Below, piece after piece: positions 46,330 through 56,430 of a stretch of DNA of 64,000 nucleotides. The stretch's first letter is position 1. Every line of letters starts with the position of its first letter. A program made the translations under genes and the position numbers. Source of the DNA: Branchipolynoe longqiensis (lineage: Eukaryota > Annelida > Polychaeta > Phyllodocida > Polynoidae); NCBI GenBank assembly GCA_030323885.1, contig CM059190.1:108075258-108139257 (forward strand). The letters are read 5' to 3'. The notes beneath the pieces were generated by a model. It made no database searches and had not been told where the DNA came from. It saw only the letters and a list, made by a program, of their open reading frames with translations.

Positions 46330-47255
46330 AGATCGACACCTGCACATATCGTCACACACACTAACACACCTGCACACATCGTCACGTACACTAACACACC
46401 TGCACACATCGTCACACACACTAAGATACCTGCACACATCATCACAAACACTAACACACCTGCACACATCGCCACACGCACTAAGACACCTGCACATCGT
46501 CACACACACTAACACAACTTCACACATCGTCACACACACTAACACAACTTCACACATCGTCACACATGCTAAGACCCCTGCACACATCGTCACATGCACT
46601 AAGACACCTGCACATCGTCACACCCACAAAGACACCTGCACACATCATCACACACACTAAGATAACTGCACACATCGTCACACACACGACGATACCTGCA
46701 CACCTCATCACATGCACTAAGACACCTGCACACCTCATCACACACACTATGACAGCTGCACACATCGTCACACACACTAAGACACCTGCACACATCGTCA
46801 CACACACTAACACACCTGCACACATCGTCACATGCACTAACACACCTGCACACATCGTCACACACAAAGACATATGCACACATCGTCACATGCACTAAGA
46901 CACCTGCACACATCGTCACACACACTAAGACTCCTGCAGACATCATCACACACACTAAGACACATGCACACATCGTCACACACATAAAGACATATGCACA
47001 CATTTTCACACGCACTAAGACACCTGCACCCATCATCACACACACTAAGACACCTCCACACATCTTCACACACACTAAGACACATGCACACATCGTCACA
47101 CACACTAAGACACCTGCAGACATCATCACACACACAAATACACCTGCACACATCGTCACACGCACTAAGACACCTGCACACATCGTCACACACAAATACA
47201 CCTGCACACTTCGTCACACGCACTAAGACACCTGCACACATCGTCACACACACTA
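46330..47255. repeat. 30-bp minisatellite, about 31 copies
   Basis: Unit ACACCTGCACACATCGTCAC, ACACACTAAG. Unit length divisible by 3 keeps frames open. Confidence 0.95.
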
Positions 47256-47287
47256 AGATCACTTGTTTTAGAATTGTTTTGTACCTT
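47256..47287. other. Unique flank of gypsy element A2
   Basis: Short single-copy bases between the 30-bp array and the GAGTA target duplication. Confidence 0.5.
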
Positions 47288-47292
47288 GAGTA

Positions 47293-47327
47293 TGTAAAAT
47301 GGGATTAAGGAACGACTGCACACCTTG
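47293..47327 (-). mobile_element. 3' LTR remnant of A2
   Basis: TGTAAAATGGGATTAAGG, AACGACTGCACACC matches the inner start of the 5' LTR at 48343. It is fused directly to reverse-transcriptase sequence. Confidence 0.8.
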
Positions 47328-47860
47328 AAATAATGTGATTTGATAGGATTTAATTTCAAAGTTACTTCTCTCGCCCGTTCAAGGACAGCTTGGAGATTGT
47401 CATTTTGCTCTTGTAATGTTTTGCTGTACACCAGTATGTCGTCAGTTATGACATTTACACAGTGGAGGATACGGTTCATCTCGTAGATGAAAATGTCTCC
47501 TGCTGTTTTAATACTGAACGGTAACCTTGTGTATCTGAACCTCCTCCATAGAGCATTGAAAGTGCATAATTCACAGCTTTCGGTGTCGAGCTGGATTTGC
47601 CAATAACCACTTTCTGCATCGATACCGGATAAGTATTTAGAGCCTTCTAATTTTGACACAACTTCGTCTATTGTTCTCGTAGGATATGGTCCCCGCTTTG
47701 TAGCCTTGTTCAGTTTGGTGGGACCTAAACATACCCAAAATTGATTTTGTTTCTTGACAATGGTTATCGAATTTACCCAGGGGCTAGGCTCAGTTTCTTC
47801 TACTATACCCCCTAACTCGATCATCCTGTCTAGCTCTTCTCGTACATTACTTTCTATAGC
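47328..47860 (-). pseudogene. pol: Reverse transcriptase fragment, gypsy family A2
   Basis: The fragment covers the first half of the polymerase that copies element RNA into DNA. Visible in order: EETEPSPWVNSITIVKK, TRTIDEVVSKLEGSKYLSGI, then GIDAESGYWQ with the first catalytic Asp, a degenerate substrate motif (RRFRYTRLPFSI), and VITDDILVYS with the paired Asp of the active site. The residue before x-DD is Ile where Tyr is usual. It ends abruptly after LNPIKSHYF, where the deletion joins it to the 3' LTR. One frameshift separates it from the protease. Confidence 0.85.
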
Positions 47861-48328
47861 AGCGGTGATCGATTACATGCTGAACATTATTGTCTACGTG
47901 AATTTTAGCTTGTACTTTTATAGTGCCTAGCCCTTTGAATACATCATTAAATGTCTTTACCATTGGTTCTGATTCACTGTTGTCTTCAACTTTTTCTGAT
48001 CTGACGCCGTCGACACGTGACAGGATTTGTAGCCGAATGCATGCATCCTTACCGAGGATGGTACACCGACTGTCAATGACTTGAAAGCGGAGCTGCTGAT
48101 CACATATTTGCAGCATAGTTTCACCTCTCGGGTTGATCTTTTGTCCTGAGTATGTAATTAACCGGCATCTGGGTGCGGTTGCTTCAGCGTTCTTGAGTCC
48201 TTTGAAAACTTCCATGGGGATGATGTTCGCCTCGGAGCCTGTGTCCAGTTTGAAGTTGACATTCATTTTCCCGATGGGAATGTCAGCAAACCACCAGTCC
48301 AGAGAGAGCCATTGTTCATCAGAAGTTC
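47861..48328 (-). pseudogene. pol: Retroviral-type aspartic protease, gypsy family A2
   Basis: The frame encodes WFADIPIGKMNVNFKLDTG, with the LDTGSEANIIP active-site signature, and later TILGKDACIRL, the second conserved hydrophobic-Gly motif. Protease would release Gag and Pol parts inside particles. The sequence then leads toward the reverse transcriptase (NDVFKGLGTIKVQAKIHVD) and breaks by frameshift near 47860. Upstream it is joined to the first codons of gag (ATGGCTCTCTCTGG on the minus strand), out of frame, so this copy cannot make a fused product. Confidence 0.82.
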
Positions 48329-48331
48329 TGC

Positions 48332-48342
48332 GTCTGACACCT
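48332..48342 (-). other. Primer-binding site, A2
   Basis: Minus-strand AGGTGTCAGACG, one mismatch from the TGGTGTCAG of the other copies. Confidence 0.65.
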
Positions 48343-48492
48343 CGTAAAGATGGGATTAAGGAACGACTGCACACGTTGATGTCCAGTTACTTAATGCTTT
48401 ATTATGCTGCCTCCCAGTCTGTGCTGGTTGCCTGTGTCACTGGTCCCGGTCAGCTAGCTCCCGGCCTGCCGTGGCTTAGTACATACATAACA
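48343..48492 (-). mobile_element. 5' LTR of A2 (150 bp)
   Basis: CGTAAAGATGGG (first base mutated from T) to CATACATAACA. Homologous along its length to 52319-52458, including GCCTCCCAGTCTG, GCTGGTTGCCTG and AGTACATACATAACA. TTTATTATGC may be the polyadenylation region. Confidence 0.82.
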
Positions 48493-48497
48493 GAGTA

Positions 48498-48632
48498 TGC
48501 ATTGTATATAGCTCAGCTGATAGGCTGTGTAGGCTGAAGGAAAGTGCCCCTTGTTCAGACACCCGGTTTGCCGCCAGGGGGCGCCTCCTTCCTGCGTGTG
48601 GACAGTGACCCGTGTCTGTCTGTTTCCGGTAC
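48498..48632. other. Unique flank
   Basis: Single-copy sequence between A2 and the 9-bp array. No gene recognised. Confidence 0.5.
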
Positions 48633-49126
48633 CCACACCACCCACACCACCCACACCACCCACACCACCCACACCACCCACACCACCCACACCACCCACA
48701 CCACCCACACCACCCACACCACCCACACCACCCACACCACCCACACCACCCACACACCACCCACACCACCCACACCACCCACACCACCCACACCACCCAC
48801 ACCACCCACACCACCCACACCACCCACACCACCCACACCACCCACACCACCCACACCACCCACACCACCCACACCACCCACACCACCCACACCACCCACA
48901 CCACCCACAACACCCACACCACCCACAACACCCACACCACCCACACCACCCACACCACCCACACCACCCACACCACCCACACCACCCACACCACCCACAC
49001 CACCCACACCACCCACACCACCCACACCACCCACACCACCCACACCACCCACACCACCCACACCACCCACACCACCCACACCACCCACACCACCCACACC
49101 ACCCACACCACCCACACCACCCACAC
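48633..49126. repeat. 9-bp CCCACACCA array, about 55 copies
   Basis: Almost perfect 9-mer with one unit lacking two bases (about 48752) and two ACAACACCC variants. It is the sharpest array in the window and abuts the broken integrase end of element A1. Confidence 0.97.
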
Positions 49127-49130
49127 TGTT

Positions 49131-49855
49131 TCAATTTCTTATTTTGTAGTTGTGTGTGTTTTCATCAATTGTTTTAGTTATGACCCCCGAGGCCCATTTT
49201 CCTTTGTGTGTGATGTATCGAATGTGTTCTCTGATTTTTCTCTGTTTGTGCTGTTTTCCTGCACATCGGTCATAGAATTTCTTATGATTTTGTTGAATTC
49301 TTTCAATCTGACTGTCTTTTACCTTCTTTACCTCTGGTTTTAACTGTACTGTTAATGTTGATAATTTTGACTGCAATTTATGACTCATCAACACCTGAGC
49401 GGGTGATGCATTTAGTTCTGACAAAGGTGTATTTCTGAAATTTAGCAAAAATAAATTGTAGTCTTTTGACTCATGCATAGCTTTCTTTATCCTAGTTTTT
49501 ACTGTCTGGATATGTCTTTCCGCTTGGCCATTGCTTTGCGGGTAGTGCAGGCTCGAGAATGTTACTGTAAATTTGTATTCTTTTGCAAAGCTCCTGTATT
49601 CAGAAATAGAGAATTGTGGACCATTGTCTGAAACACTACCGACGGAATGCCATGCCTGCCGAATGTCTGTTTCATGGCTAATATTACTGCTTTGCTTGTT
49701 GTCATTTGTAGTTCAATACCCTCTGGGTATTTTGACAAATAATCCACTATCAGCAAATAGTCCTGATTACCTATTTGAAATATGTCGGACCCTATTTTTC
49801 TGAATGTCAAGCATGGTATTTTGTGTAACTGTAGGGGTTCACCATGCTGTTTGTT
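49131..49855 (-). pseudogene. pol: Integrase catalytic core and C-terminus, A1
   Basis: Follows the zinc-binding part after a TGA at 49856-49858. The frame to about 49640 has IGSDIFQIGNQDYLLIVDYL with the first catalytic Asp. After one frameshift near 49630-49645 the next frame carries SDNGPQF (second Asp) and SNGQAERHIQTV (Glu), so the D,D,E set is present across two frames. The C-terminal part (NTPLSELNASPAQVLM, LKPEVKKVKDSQIERIQQ, then a basic stretch) continues to 49131, where the array begins. Integrase inserts the element cDNA into the nuclear genome. Confidence 0.85.
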
Positions 49856-50790
49856 TCAATATTGTTGACCTAGACTGCATCGTGTTATTTTGTCTTCTAG
49901 CTGTCTTTGCATGGCTGGCCAGAAAACATGTTCTCTAGCTAACCTTTTACTTTTGATAATGCCTCGATGTGTTTCATGTAATTTTGTTAGTATTGCTTTT
50001 TGTAGTTGTTTCGGTATGATTACCCTGTTGCCTTTTAACAGTATGTTATCACATTTAGTTATCTCATGTCGAAATGTGTGAAAGGGTGTCTGGCATTTAG
50101 GTATTAAATTCTTGTCTTCGGGCCAACCGTTTTTGACTAATTTGACTACTTCTTTCAAGACCATGTCCTTTTGTGTTTCAATGGGGATTTCTTGTAGGCA
50201 CTCCTGGAGTATCTCTATTGCTGCGACGCTGATCTCTTTATCGAACAACTCGTCTGGACGAGTCATGTTGCTGTGGTCTCTTGATAACGCATCTGCAACA
50301 AACATGTTACACCCTTTTATGTGTACTAATTCCAAATCATAGTTTTGTAACCACATTCTCATGCATGGCTTATTTATGATTGAAACTAGTGGTTTGTGGT
50401 CTGTTTCTATGCACACTCTCTTTCCAAATATATAGTGATGAAATTTTGTACAGCCGAAACATATGGCCAGTAGCTCTTTCTCGATCACCGCATAGCTACT
50501 TTGTGTGTCATCTAGAACTTTCAAAGCCATTGCTATGGGATGGCCTTCTTGTCGGAGTGCAGCTCCTAGGCCAGATTTAGAAGCGTCCACCTGGAGGGTG
50601 ATTTCTTTTGTCGCCTCGTAGAAATGGAGTACCGGTGCATGTGTTATCATGTGTTTTAATTTCTCAAATGCATTTTGCTGTTCCGCTTGCCAGTGCCATG
50701 CCGTTTCTTTGTTTGTTAGAATGCGTAGCGGTTTTGTTATTTCTGCTAGGTTAGGTAAGAATTTTGTGACGTATGCTACCATGCCCCAGC
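49856..50790 (-). pseudogene. pol: RNase H and integrase zinc-binding domain, A1
   Basis: Begins with the end of the reverse transcriptase (YVTKFLPNLAEITKPL), followed by RNase H with EITLQVDASKSGLG, AVIEKELLAI, IETDHKPL and VADALSR, so the catalytic acidic residues look intact. Then comes the integrase HHCC module: LHETHRGIIKSKRLA, VFWPAMQRQ and CSLGQQY, where the second Cys of the CxxC pair is Gly. The frame ends at a TGA just after QQY, where related elements continue, so this is a premature stop, possibly CGA to TGA decay. The N-terminal join to gag at about 50785 is a deletion scar. Confidence 0.88.
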
Positions 50791-51287
50791 CTGATTTTCT
50801 TGCATCTGGAACATGCCTTGACTTTGGCAGGACATGCGTCACGGTCGCACCTGTGGGAGTATCCACACCAACCACACTCCATATGTGTGCCAGTGTTTTT
50901 GTTTTGTTGCTCGCATCCTCATCTGGAAGGCGGCCGCTGCTGTTGTTGTCCCATCACCCATGGTGGCTTTCGTGTCGTTTCATAGCATTGTATGGCATCC
51001 ACTGCGTATTCAGAGCTGCTAGGGCCAGCTAGTTGTTTTGCCCAATTTTCACTCATCCTGCACATCTCCTCACACAGCTGGAGTGACAACTTAGGAGTTT
51101 GAAGCAGATGGTCCCTGAGGGGATTGCATCTAATACCGCTTACCAACCTGTTGCACATGAGTGATTCCTCTAAATCACTATACTGGCAATGCCGATTTTA
51201 TTTTGTACCTCCCAGATGTATGCATCCATGTTCTCCTGTAAGGGGATTGTACCTATTGAATCTGTACCTTGTCACCATAATGTTTGT
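50791..51287 (-). pseudogene. gag: Gag C-terminal half with partial zinc knuckles, A1
   Basis: 51158-50919 encodes MCNRLVSGIRCNPLRDHLLQ, PKLSLQLCEEMCRM and SENWAKQLAGP, matching IEICRVSE-type Gag in the left-edge element. In another frame CGWCGYSHRCDRDACPA is a first zinc knuckle; the second stops at CSRCKK, where pol sequence is joined. Sequence 51159-51287 continues gag with frameshifts to the LINE insertion. Confidence 0.75.
51274..51287. repeat. Target-site duplication of the nested LINE, left copy
   Basis: ACCATAATGTTTGT; 13 of 14 bases match 52008-52021 (ACCATAATGTTCGT). Confidence 0.85.
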
Positions 51288-52007
51288 CCACCTGTGCTGG
51301 GTGACTGGCCATGCCAGCATACAAGGAAACAAACTAGCTGATCGGGCTGCGAAGAAGGCCCTGCACTGTGAGCTTGAACCGTGTGTGATCCCTCACTCAC
51401 CACTAATAGTCACCCACATAGAATCCAAATGGCAACATGAGTGGGATGAAAACATTAATAAACTTAAAGAAATTGAACCATGTGTGCGAAAACCACCACA
51501 GACTCATGCAGGAGGTCGCCGGGACCAAGTGGTCCTTAGCTACTGCCGTATTGGCCACTGGTGGCTTACACATGCTTTTCTGCTCAAGGGGGAACCTCCC
51601 CCTGAATGTATTGGGTGTCAGTCCCAGCTGACACTCAAACACATTTTACTAAGTTGCGTTGATTTTTTGTCCCTGCGCCAACAATTCTATGACCTTTTTA
51701 CTAAAGTAAAACAAGAAAACATTTTAGCCTTTTTGAGGGCAGCTGGACTGTACCACCTCATATAGTTTACTAAATAAATTCTATTAATTATTAATAAAAC
51801 TTTTCATTTTCTATGGGAATTTGTTTCCCTTGACCACAAATATATGATTGTGAGCTTTCTAATTAAATGAGTGTCTATTGGCACATAATTGATTGTCTGC
51901 TTTTACATGTAAAAGCAATGGTTTGAACAAAAAACATAAATCTCTCGCCGTGAATATGGCCTATGCTGCCGACACGGCATAAAGCAACCACCAATCAATC
52001 AATCAAA
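51288..52007 (+). mobile_element. I-like LINE 3' fragment, RNase H end, nested in gag
   Basis: 720 bp, 5'-truncated. The plus-strand frame to 51765 encodes the end of an RNase H domain (HLCWVTGHASIQGNKLADRA) and the usual tail of I-clade-like LINEs: VVLSYCRIGHWWLTHAF, LLKGEPPPECIGC, LTLKHILLSCVDF, ILAFLRAAGLYHLI, stop. The 3' untranslated part is AT-rich with AATAAA words and ends CCAATCAATCAATCAA, a short-repeat tail. A 14-bp target duplication flanks it. The coding part is unbroken here, so this insertion is younger than the gypsy copy it sits in. The reverse transcriptase is absent through truncation. Confidence 0.87.
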
Positions 52008-52288
52008 ACCATAATGTTCGTTCTCCCTTTGCAATATAGGCAGAAAGCTTCCCTCAGTGGAGCAACTTTGTCCACCTCTCCGGCAGCAAAGCTCATGGAC
52101 TGGTGGAGTTTCTGCTCCTCAGCACTGGCCACATGGAGAAACACACTGCATTGTACTTTCTCGCTCCGACTAAGAACTCCTGCTGCGGTGGCGTAAATGC
52201 CGTAAACATGTATCCAAGCCTTCCAGTTGGCCACTAGATTTTCATTTAGAGTTAGTGGCTCGGGTGATTTTAACCCAGAGAGAGCCAT
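52008..52288 (-). pseudogene. gag: Gag N-terminal part, gypsy A1
   Basis: From an ATG at 52286-52288: MALSGLKSPEPLTLNENLVA, NWKAWIHVYGIYATAAGV, KVQCSVFLHVA, then REAFCLYCKGRTN, the usual N-terminal Gag pattern of SURL/Mag-like gypsy elements. It stops where the LINE begins and resumes beyond it. It includes the right copy of the LINE target duplication (52008-52021). Confidence 0.85.
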
Positions 52289-52306
52289 AGCTGATCAGAA
52301 GGTTCG

Positions 52307-52318
52307 CTTCTGACACCA
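52307..52318 (-). other. Primer-binding site, A1
   Basis: Minus-strand TGGTGTCAGAAGCG directly after the LTR; the motif is shared with the left-edge element. Confidence 0.75.
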
Positions 52319-52458
52319 TGTAATGATGTGATTAGGAACTGACTACACAGGTTGACGTACAGTTGCTTAATGACTTTATTACGGTGCCTCCCAGTCTGCG
52401 CTGGTTGCCTGTTTGCCCACTGGCTCCCGACATGTTGTGTCCTAGTACATACATAACA
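52319..52458 (-). mobile_element. 5' LTR of A1 (140 bp)
   Basis: TGTAATGATGTG to TACATACATAACA on the plus strand, homologous to 48343-48492 with clear divergence. It is a short LTR for a gypsy element. The following 5 bp (CACAT) would be one half of a target duplication; the other half is lost. Confidence 0.8.
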
Positions 52459-52640
52459 CACATCACCCCTCCATCCCACATCACCAGTTCCACCCCACCA
52501 ATCCACCCCCACCCCTCACTCCACCCCTATCTCACCAATCTACCCCCACCCCCACCCCACACCACACCACCACACCAAACCACCAGACAGCCCCAGACCC
52601 CCAATCCACCCTACCCCACATCACCACCCACATACCCGCA
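52459..52640. repeat. C/A-rich low-complexity block
   Basis: CACCCCTCCATCCCACATCACC-like irregular sequence lacking plus-strand G. Confidence 0.85.
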
Positions 52641-52990
52641 CAATGTTTGTTTGTTTGTTGTTGTTTTACGTCCGAGCAACATCTAAGGTCATATCAGGAC
52701 AATGAGCCAATCACTAAAAGCTAACGGCTTCAACCTACAAAACACAATCCACTTTAAACGCATAAGATCGCATCGCAGGCGTCGGTCCGGAGTTTTAATT
52801 GGCTTCATATTACCTCGAGTTAGCACCCGCTGGGATCCTGGCGGGGGGTGCTGTGTGTGTGGGTGGGGGGGTGGAGTGATTAGGGTGGTTGTGTGAGGTG
52901 GTGACGTTGGTGTTGAGGAGTGGAGGAGATTCCCAGAATGCCCCACTTCTCTGTGAACCACTTTAATTACCCCTTAATCAAAACGCACTG
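52641..52990 (-). mobile_element. Retroposon 3' end (SINE or LINE) with AAAC-type tail
   Basis: On the minus strand unique sequence ends GACGTAAAACAACAACAAACA followed by more AAAC units, a typical retroposon tail. The body upstream (to about 52990) has no frame that I recognise. The true start is unknown. Confidence 0.5.
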
Positions 52991-53070
52991 ACTGAAGACG
53001 ACTCGCGTCTCGAACCGCCGGGTGCTGCCCGGAGGGACCGTCACCCGACACCAGGGGGCGGGTCGCATGG
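52991..53070. other. Unique spacer
   Basis: Short GC-rich single-copy sequence before the 52-bp array. Confidence 0.4.
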
Positions 53071-53870
53071 TGCTGCTCGCAGCGCCCTCTGTGGGACGTG
53101 TGTAGTTACACACATGACACAGCGCCCTCTGTGGGAGTTTGGTGGTGGCATGTGTATTTACACACAATACACAGAGCCCTCTGTAGGAGTTTGGTGGTGA
53201 CGTGTGTAGTTACACACGTGACACAGCACCCTCTGTGGGAGTTTGGTGGTGACATATGTAGTTACACACGTGACACAGTGCCCTCTGTGGGAGTTTGGTG
53301 GTGACATGTGTAGTTACACACATGACACAGCACCCTCTGTGGCAGTTTGGTGGTGACGTGTGTAGTTACACACATGACACAGTGCCCTCTGTGGCAGTTT
53401 GGTGGTGATGTGTGTAGTTACACATGACACAGCGCCCTCTGTAGGAGTTTGGTGGTGACGTGTGTAGTTACACGTGACACAGCACCCTCTGTGGGAGTTT
53501 GGTGGTGATGTATGTAGTTACACGTGACACAACGCCCTCTGTGGGAGTTTGGTGGTGATGTGTGTAGTTACACGTGACACAGTGCCCTCTGTGGGAGTTT
53601 GGTGGTGATGTGTGTAGTTACACGTGACACAGCGCCCTCTGAAGGAGTTTGGTGGTGAAGTGTGTAGTTACATGTGACACAGCGCCCTCTGTGGCAGTTT
53701 GGTGGTGACGTGTGTAGTTACACGTGACACAGTGCCCTCTGAAGGAGTTTGGTGGTGAAGTGTGTAGTTACACATGACACCGTGCCCTCTGTGAGAGTTT
53801 GGTGGTGGCGTGTGTAATTACACACATGACACAGTGCCCTCTGTGGGAGTTTGGTGGTGGCGTGTGGTGA
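53071..53870. repeat. 50-60-bp minisatellite, about 15 copies
   Basis: Unit GTGTAGTTACACACATGACAC, AGCGCCCTCTGTGGGAG, TTTGGTGGTGACGT. Most spacings are 52-58 bp. Confidence 0.94.
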
Positions 53871-53924
53871 TGTCTGGTGACTGATGTCTCATGGTGACGT
53901 GTGGATGACGTGTGAAGCGGGGGA
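53871..53924. other. Short spacer
   Basis: Diverged GTGGTGACGTGTGGATGAC sequence between arrays. Confidence 0.4.
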
Positions 53925-54232
53925 GGGTTGCTAGGTGGGTTGTTATTAGGTGGGTTGTCGATAGGTGGGTTGTTGTTAGGTGGCTTGTCGATAGGTGGGT
54001 TGGTGTTAAGTGGGCTGTCGATAGGTGGGTTGTTGCTAGGTGGGTTGTTGTTAGGTGGGTTGTTGTTATGTGGGTTGTTGCTATGTGGGTTGGTAGGTGG
54101 GCTGTTGCTAGGTGGGTTGTTGCTAGGTGGGTTGTTGCTAGGTGGGTTGTTGCTAGGTGCGTTGTTGCTAGGTGGGTTGTTGCCAGGTGCGGTGTTGCTA
54201 GGTGGGTTGTTGCTAGGTTGGTTGCCTTTGTG
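53925..54232. repeat. 15-18-bp GGTGGGTTGTTGCTA minisatellite, about 19 copies
   Basis: Very regular in 54090-54220. Open frames in both directions are repeat-driven. Confidence 0.93.
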
Positions 54233-54520
54233 CTTTTTTTGTCTGATGAAGTTGTCATGGAGACGGAGAATGATGTGACGCCGGGGGCATGTCAGGTGAC
54301 GTGACGGCAGGCCGACCAATGAGCGTCGCGCGGTTTGAGTGGCGGAGAGACCAGGTCCAGTTAACGGCCAATCCCCGACAGCTGCTCCAAGAGCCACCCG
54401 CCACTCACCCTCGGAACGCGCCTCCACGCGGCAAAAAGAGGAACCCTTAATGTGGGGGCGATAATACGGGAAACATGAGGCTTGTGCCAACAGGCGGAGC
54501 CACTCAATCAGCAACGCACG
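54233..54520. other. Unique GC-rich DNA
   Basis: Single-copy sequence with GACCAATGAGCG (CCAAT-like) near 54313 and CpGs. No gene recognised. Confidence 0.4.
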
Positions 54521-56205
54521 AGACATGGGGGGTGGGTGTGTAGGCGTAATGGTGGGGAGGGGCGTCTGGGTGGCTGTGGTGGTTGTGTGTTGGTGTGTGG
54601 TGGTTGCGTGGTGGTTGTGTTGGTTGTTGTGTGATGGTTGTGTGGGTGGTTGTGTGGTTATGTGGGTGATTGTATCGGTGGTTGGGTGGTGGCGGTGTGG
54701 TGGTTGTGTGGTGGGTGTGTGGTGGTTGGGTGGTGGGTGTGTAGTGGTTGTGTGGTGGTTGTGTGGTAGTTGTGTGGTGGTTGTGTGGTGGATGTGGTCG
54801 TTGTGTGCTGGTTGTGTGGTGGGTGGGTGTTGATTGTGTGGTGGTTGTGTGGTGGGTGGGTGTTGGTTGCGTGGTCGTTATGTGGGTGGTTGGGTGGTGG
54901 TTGGGTGGTGTTGTTTGGTGGTTGGGTGGTGATTGTGTGGTGGGTGTGTCGCTGGTTGGGTGGTGGTGGTGTGGTGGTTGTGTGGTTGTTGTGTGGTGTT
55001 GTGTGGTGGTTGGATGGTGGTTGGGTGGTGGGTGTGTGGGTGGTGGTTGGGTGGTGGATGTGTGGTGGTCGTGTGGTGGTTGTGTGGAGGTTGTGTGGTG
55101 GTTGTGTGGTGGTGGGTGGTTGTGTTGGTTGGTGTGTGATGGTTGTGTGGGTGGTTGTGTGGTAGTTATGTGGGTGATTGTGTCGGTGGTTGTGTGGTGG
55201 TTGTGTGGTGGTTGTGTGGTGGTTGTGTGGTGGTTGTGTGGTGGTTGTGTGGTGGTTGTGTGGTGGGTGTGTGGTGGGCGTGTGGTGGTTGTGTGGTGGT
55301 TGTGTGGTGGTTGTGTGGTGGGTGTGTGGTGGTTGTGTGGTGGTTGTGTGGTGGGTGTGTGGTGGCTGTGGTCGTTGTGTGGTGGTTGTGTGGTGGGTGG
55401 GTGTTGCTTGTGTGGGGGTTGTGTGGTGGGGGGTTTTGGTTGTGTGGTCGTTATGTGGGTGGTTGGGTGGTGGTTGTGTGGTGTTGTTTGGTGGGTGTGT
55501 GGTGGTTGTGTGGTGGGTGTGTCGCTGGTTGGGTGGTGGCGGTGTGCTGGTTGTGTGGTGGTTGTGTGGTGTTGTGTGGTGGTTGTGTGGTGGTTGTGTG
55601 GTGGGTGTGTGGGTGGTTGGGTGGTGGTTGTGTGGAGGTTGTGTGGTGGTTGTGTGGTGGGTGTTGGTTGTGTGGTGGTTGTGTGGTGGGTGCGAGGTGG
55701 TTGTGTTGGTTGTTATGTAATGGTTGTATAGGTGGTTGTGTGGTGGTTATGTGGATGGGTGGGTGGTGGTTGTGTCGGTGGTTGGGTGGTGGCGGTGTGG
55801 TGGTTATATGGTGGTGTGTGGTGGTTGTGTGGTGGTTGTGTGGTGGTTGTGTGATGGTTGTGTGGGTGGTTGTGTGGTGGTTGGGTGGTGGTCGTGTGGG
55901 TGGTTGTGGGGTGGTTATGTGGGTGATTGGGTGGTGGTTGTGTCGGTGGTTGGGTGGTGGCGGTGTGGTGGTTGCGTGGTGGTTGTGTGGTGGTTGTGTG
56001 ATGGTTGTGTGGCTGGTTGTGTGGTGGTTGTGTGGTGGTTGTGTGGTGGTTGGGTGTGTGGTTGTGTGGTGGGTATGTGGGTGGTTGGGTGGTGGTTGTG
56101 TTGGTGGTTGGGTGGTGGAGGTGTGGTGATTGTGTGGTGGTTGTGTGGTGGTTGTGTGATGGTTGTGTGGCTGGTTGTGTGGTGGTTATGTGGGTGGTTG
56201 TGGAG
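54521..56205. repeat. GTGTGGTGGTT satellite with block duplications
   Basis: 10-11-bp words GTGTGGTGGTT and GTGTGGTGGGT. The landmark TGTGGTCGTTGTG at 54793 recurs at 55367, followed by matching variant order for several hundred bases, so blocks of about 574 bp were duplicated. It recurs again at 56554. Confidence 0.95.
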
Positions 56206-56430
56206 AGGTCGGAGACAGGAGGAAAGGGGGTGAAGGATCGGACAGTGGGTGGCTGGGAGGGACGCCAAGTCGGGGAGGGAGGCTGAGTCGGGGAGGGAGG
56301 CTGAGTCAGGGAGGGAGGCTGGGTCGAGGAGGGAGGCTGAGTCGGGGAGGGAGGGTGGGTCGCGGAGCGAGGCTTACTGTGGTAGGGAGGCTGGGTCGGA
56401 GAGGGAGGCTGGGTTGGGGAGGGAGGCTGG
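56206..56430. repeat. 16-18-bp GGGAGGGAGGCTGAGTC minisatellite
   Basis: About 12 units of GGGGAGGGAGGCTGRGTC, purine-rich, inserted within the GTGTGGTGGTT array. Confidence 0.92.

Larger units (their letters stand above)
47288..48497 (-). mobile_element. Gypsy element A2, 1.2-kb deletion derivative with 5-bp target duplication
   Basis: GAGTA lies at 47288-47292 and 48493-48497, directly outside TG..CA element ends (47293-48492). From the right, the order on the minus strand is 5' LTR, primer site, the first bases of gag, protease, reverse transcriptase, and only the last 35 bp of the 3' LTR. Most of gag, all of RNase H and integrase, and most of the 3' LTR are missing. The family is the same as the element at 49127-52458, judged by LTR, primer site and gag start. 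Confidence 0.85.
49127..52458 (-). mobile_element. Gypsy element A1, 5' LTR to truncated integrase, with nested LINE
   Basis: From the right: LTR 52319-52458, primer site, gag (split by a LINE at 51288-52007), a deletion that removes protease and most of the reverse transcriptase, RNase H, then integrase, ending at the 9-bp array without a 3' LTR. All parts are in the minus direction and in the normal Ty3/gypsy order. With A2 it covers all the main domains, but in separate broken copies. Confidence 0.88.

Noticed and set aside
50380..51032. Plus-strand frames opposite the gypsy RNase H and gag
   Set aside because: Antisense of clear pol and gag motifs.
54521..56205. Telomeric or subtelomeric repeat
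   Set aside because: No TTAGGG or related hexamer tract; words are GTGTGGTGGTT and irregular.
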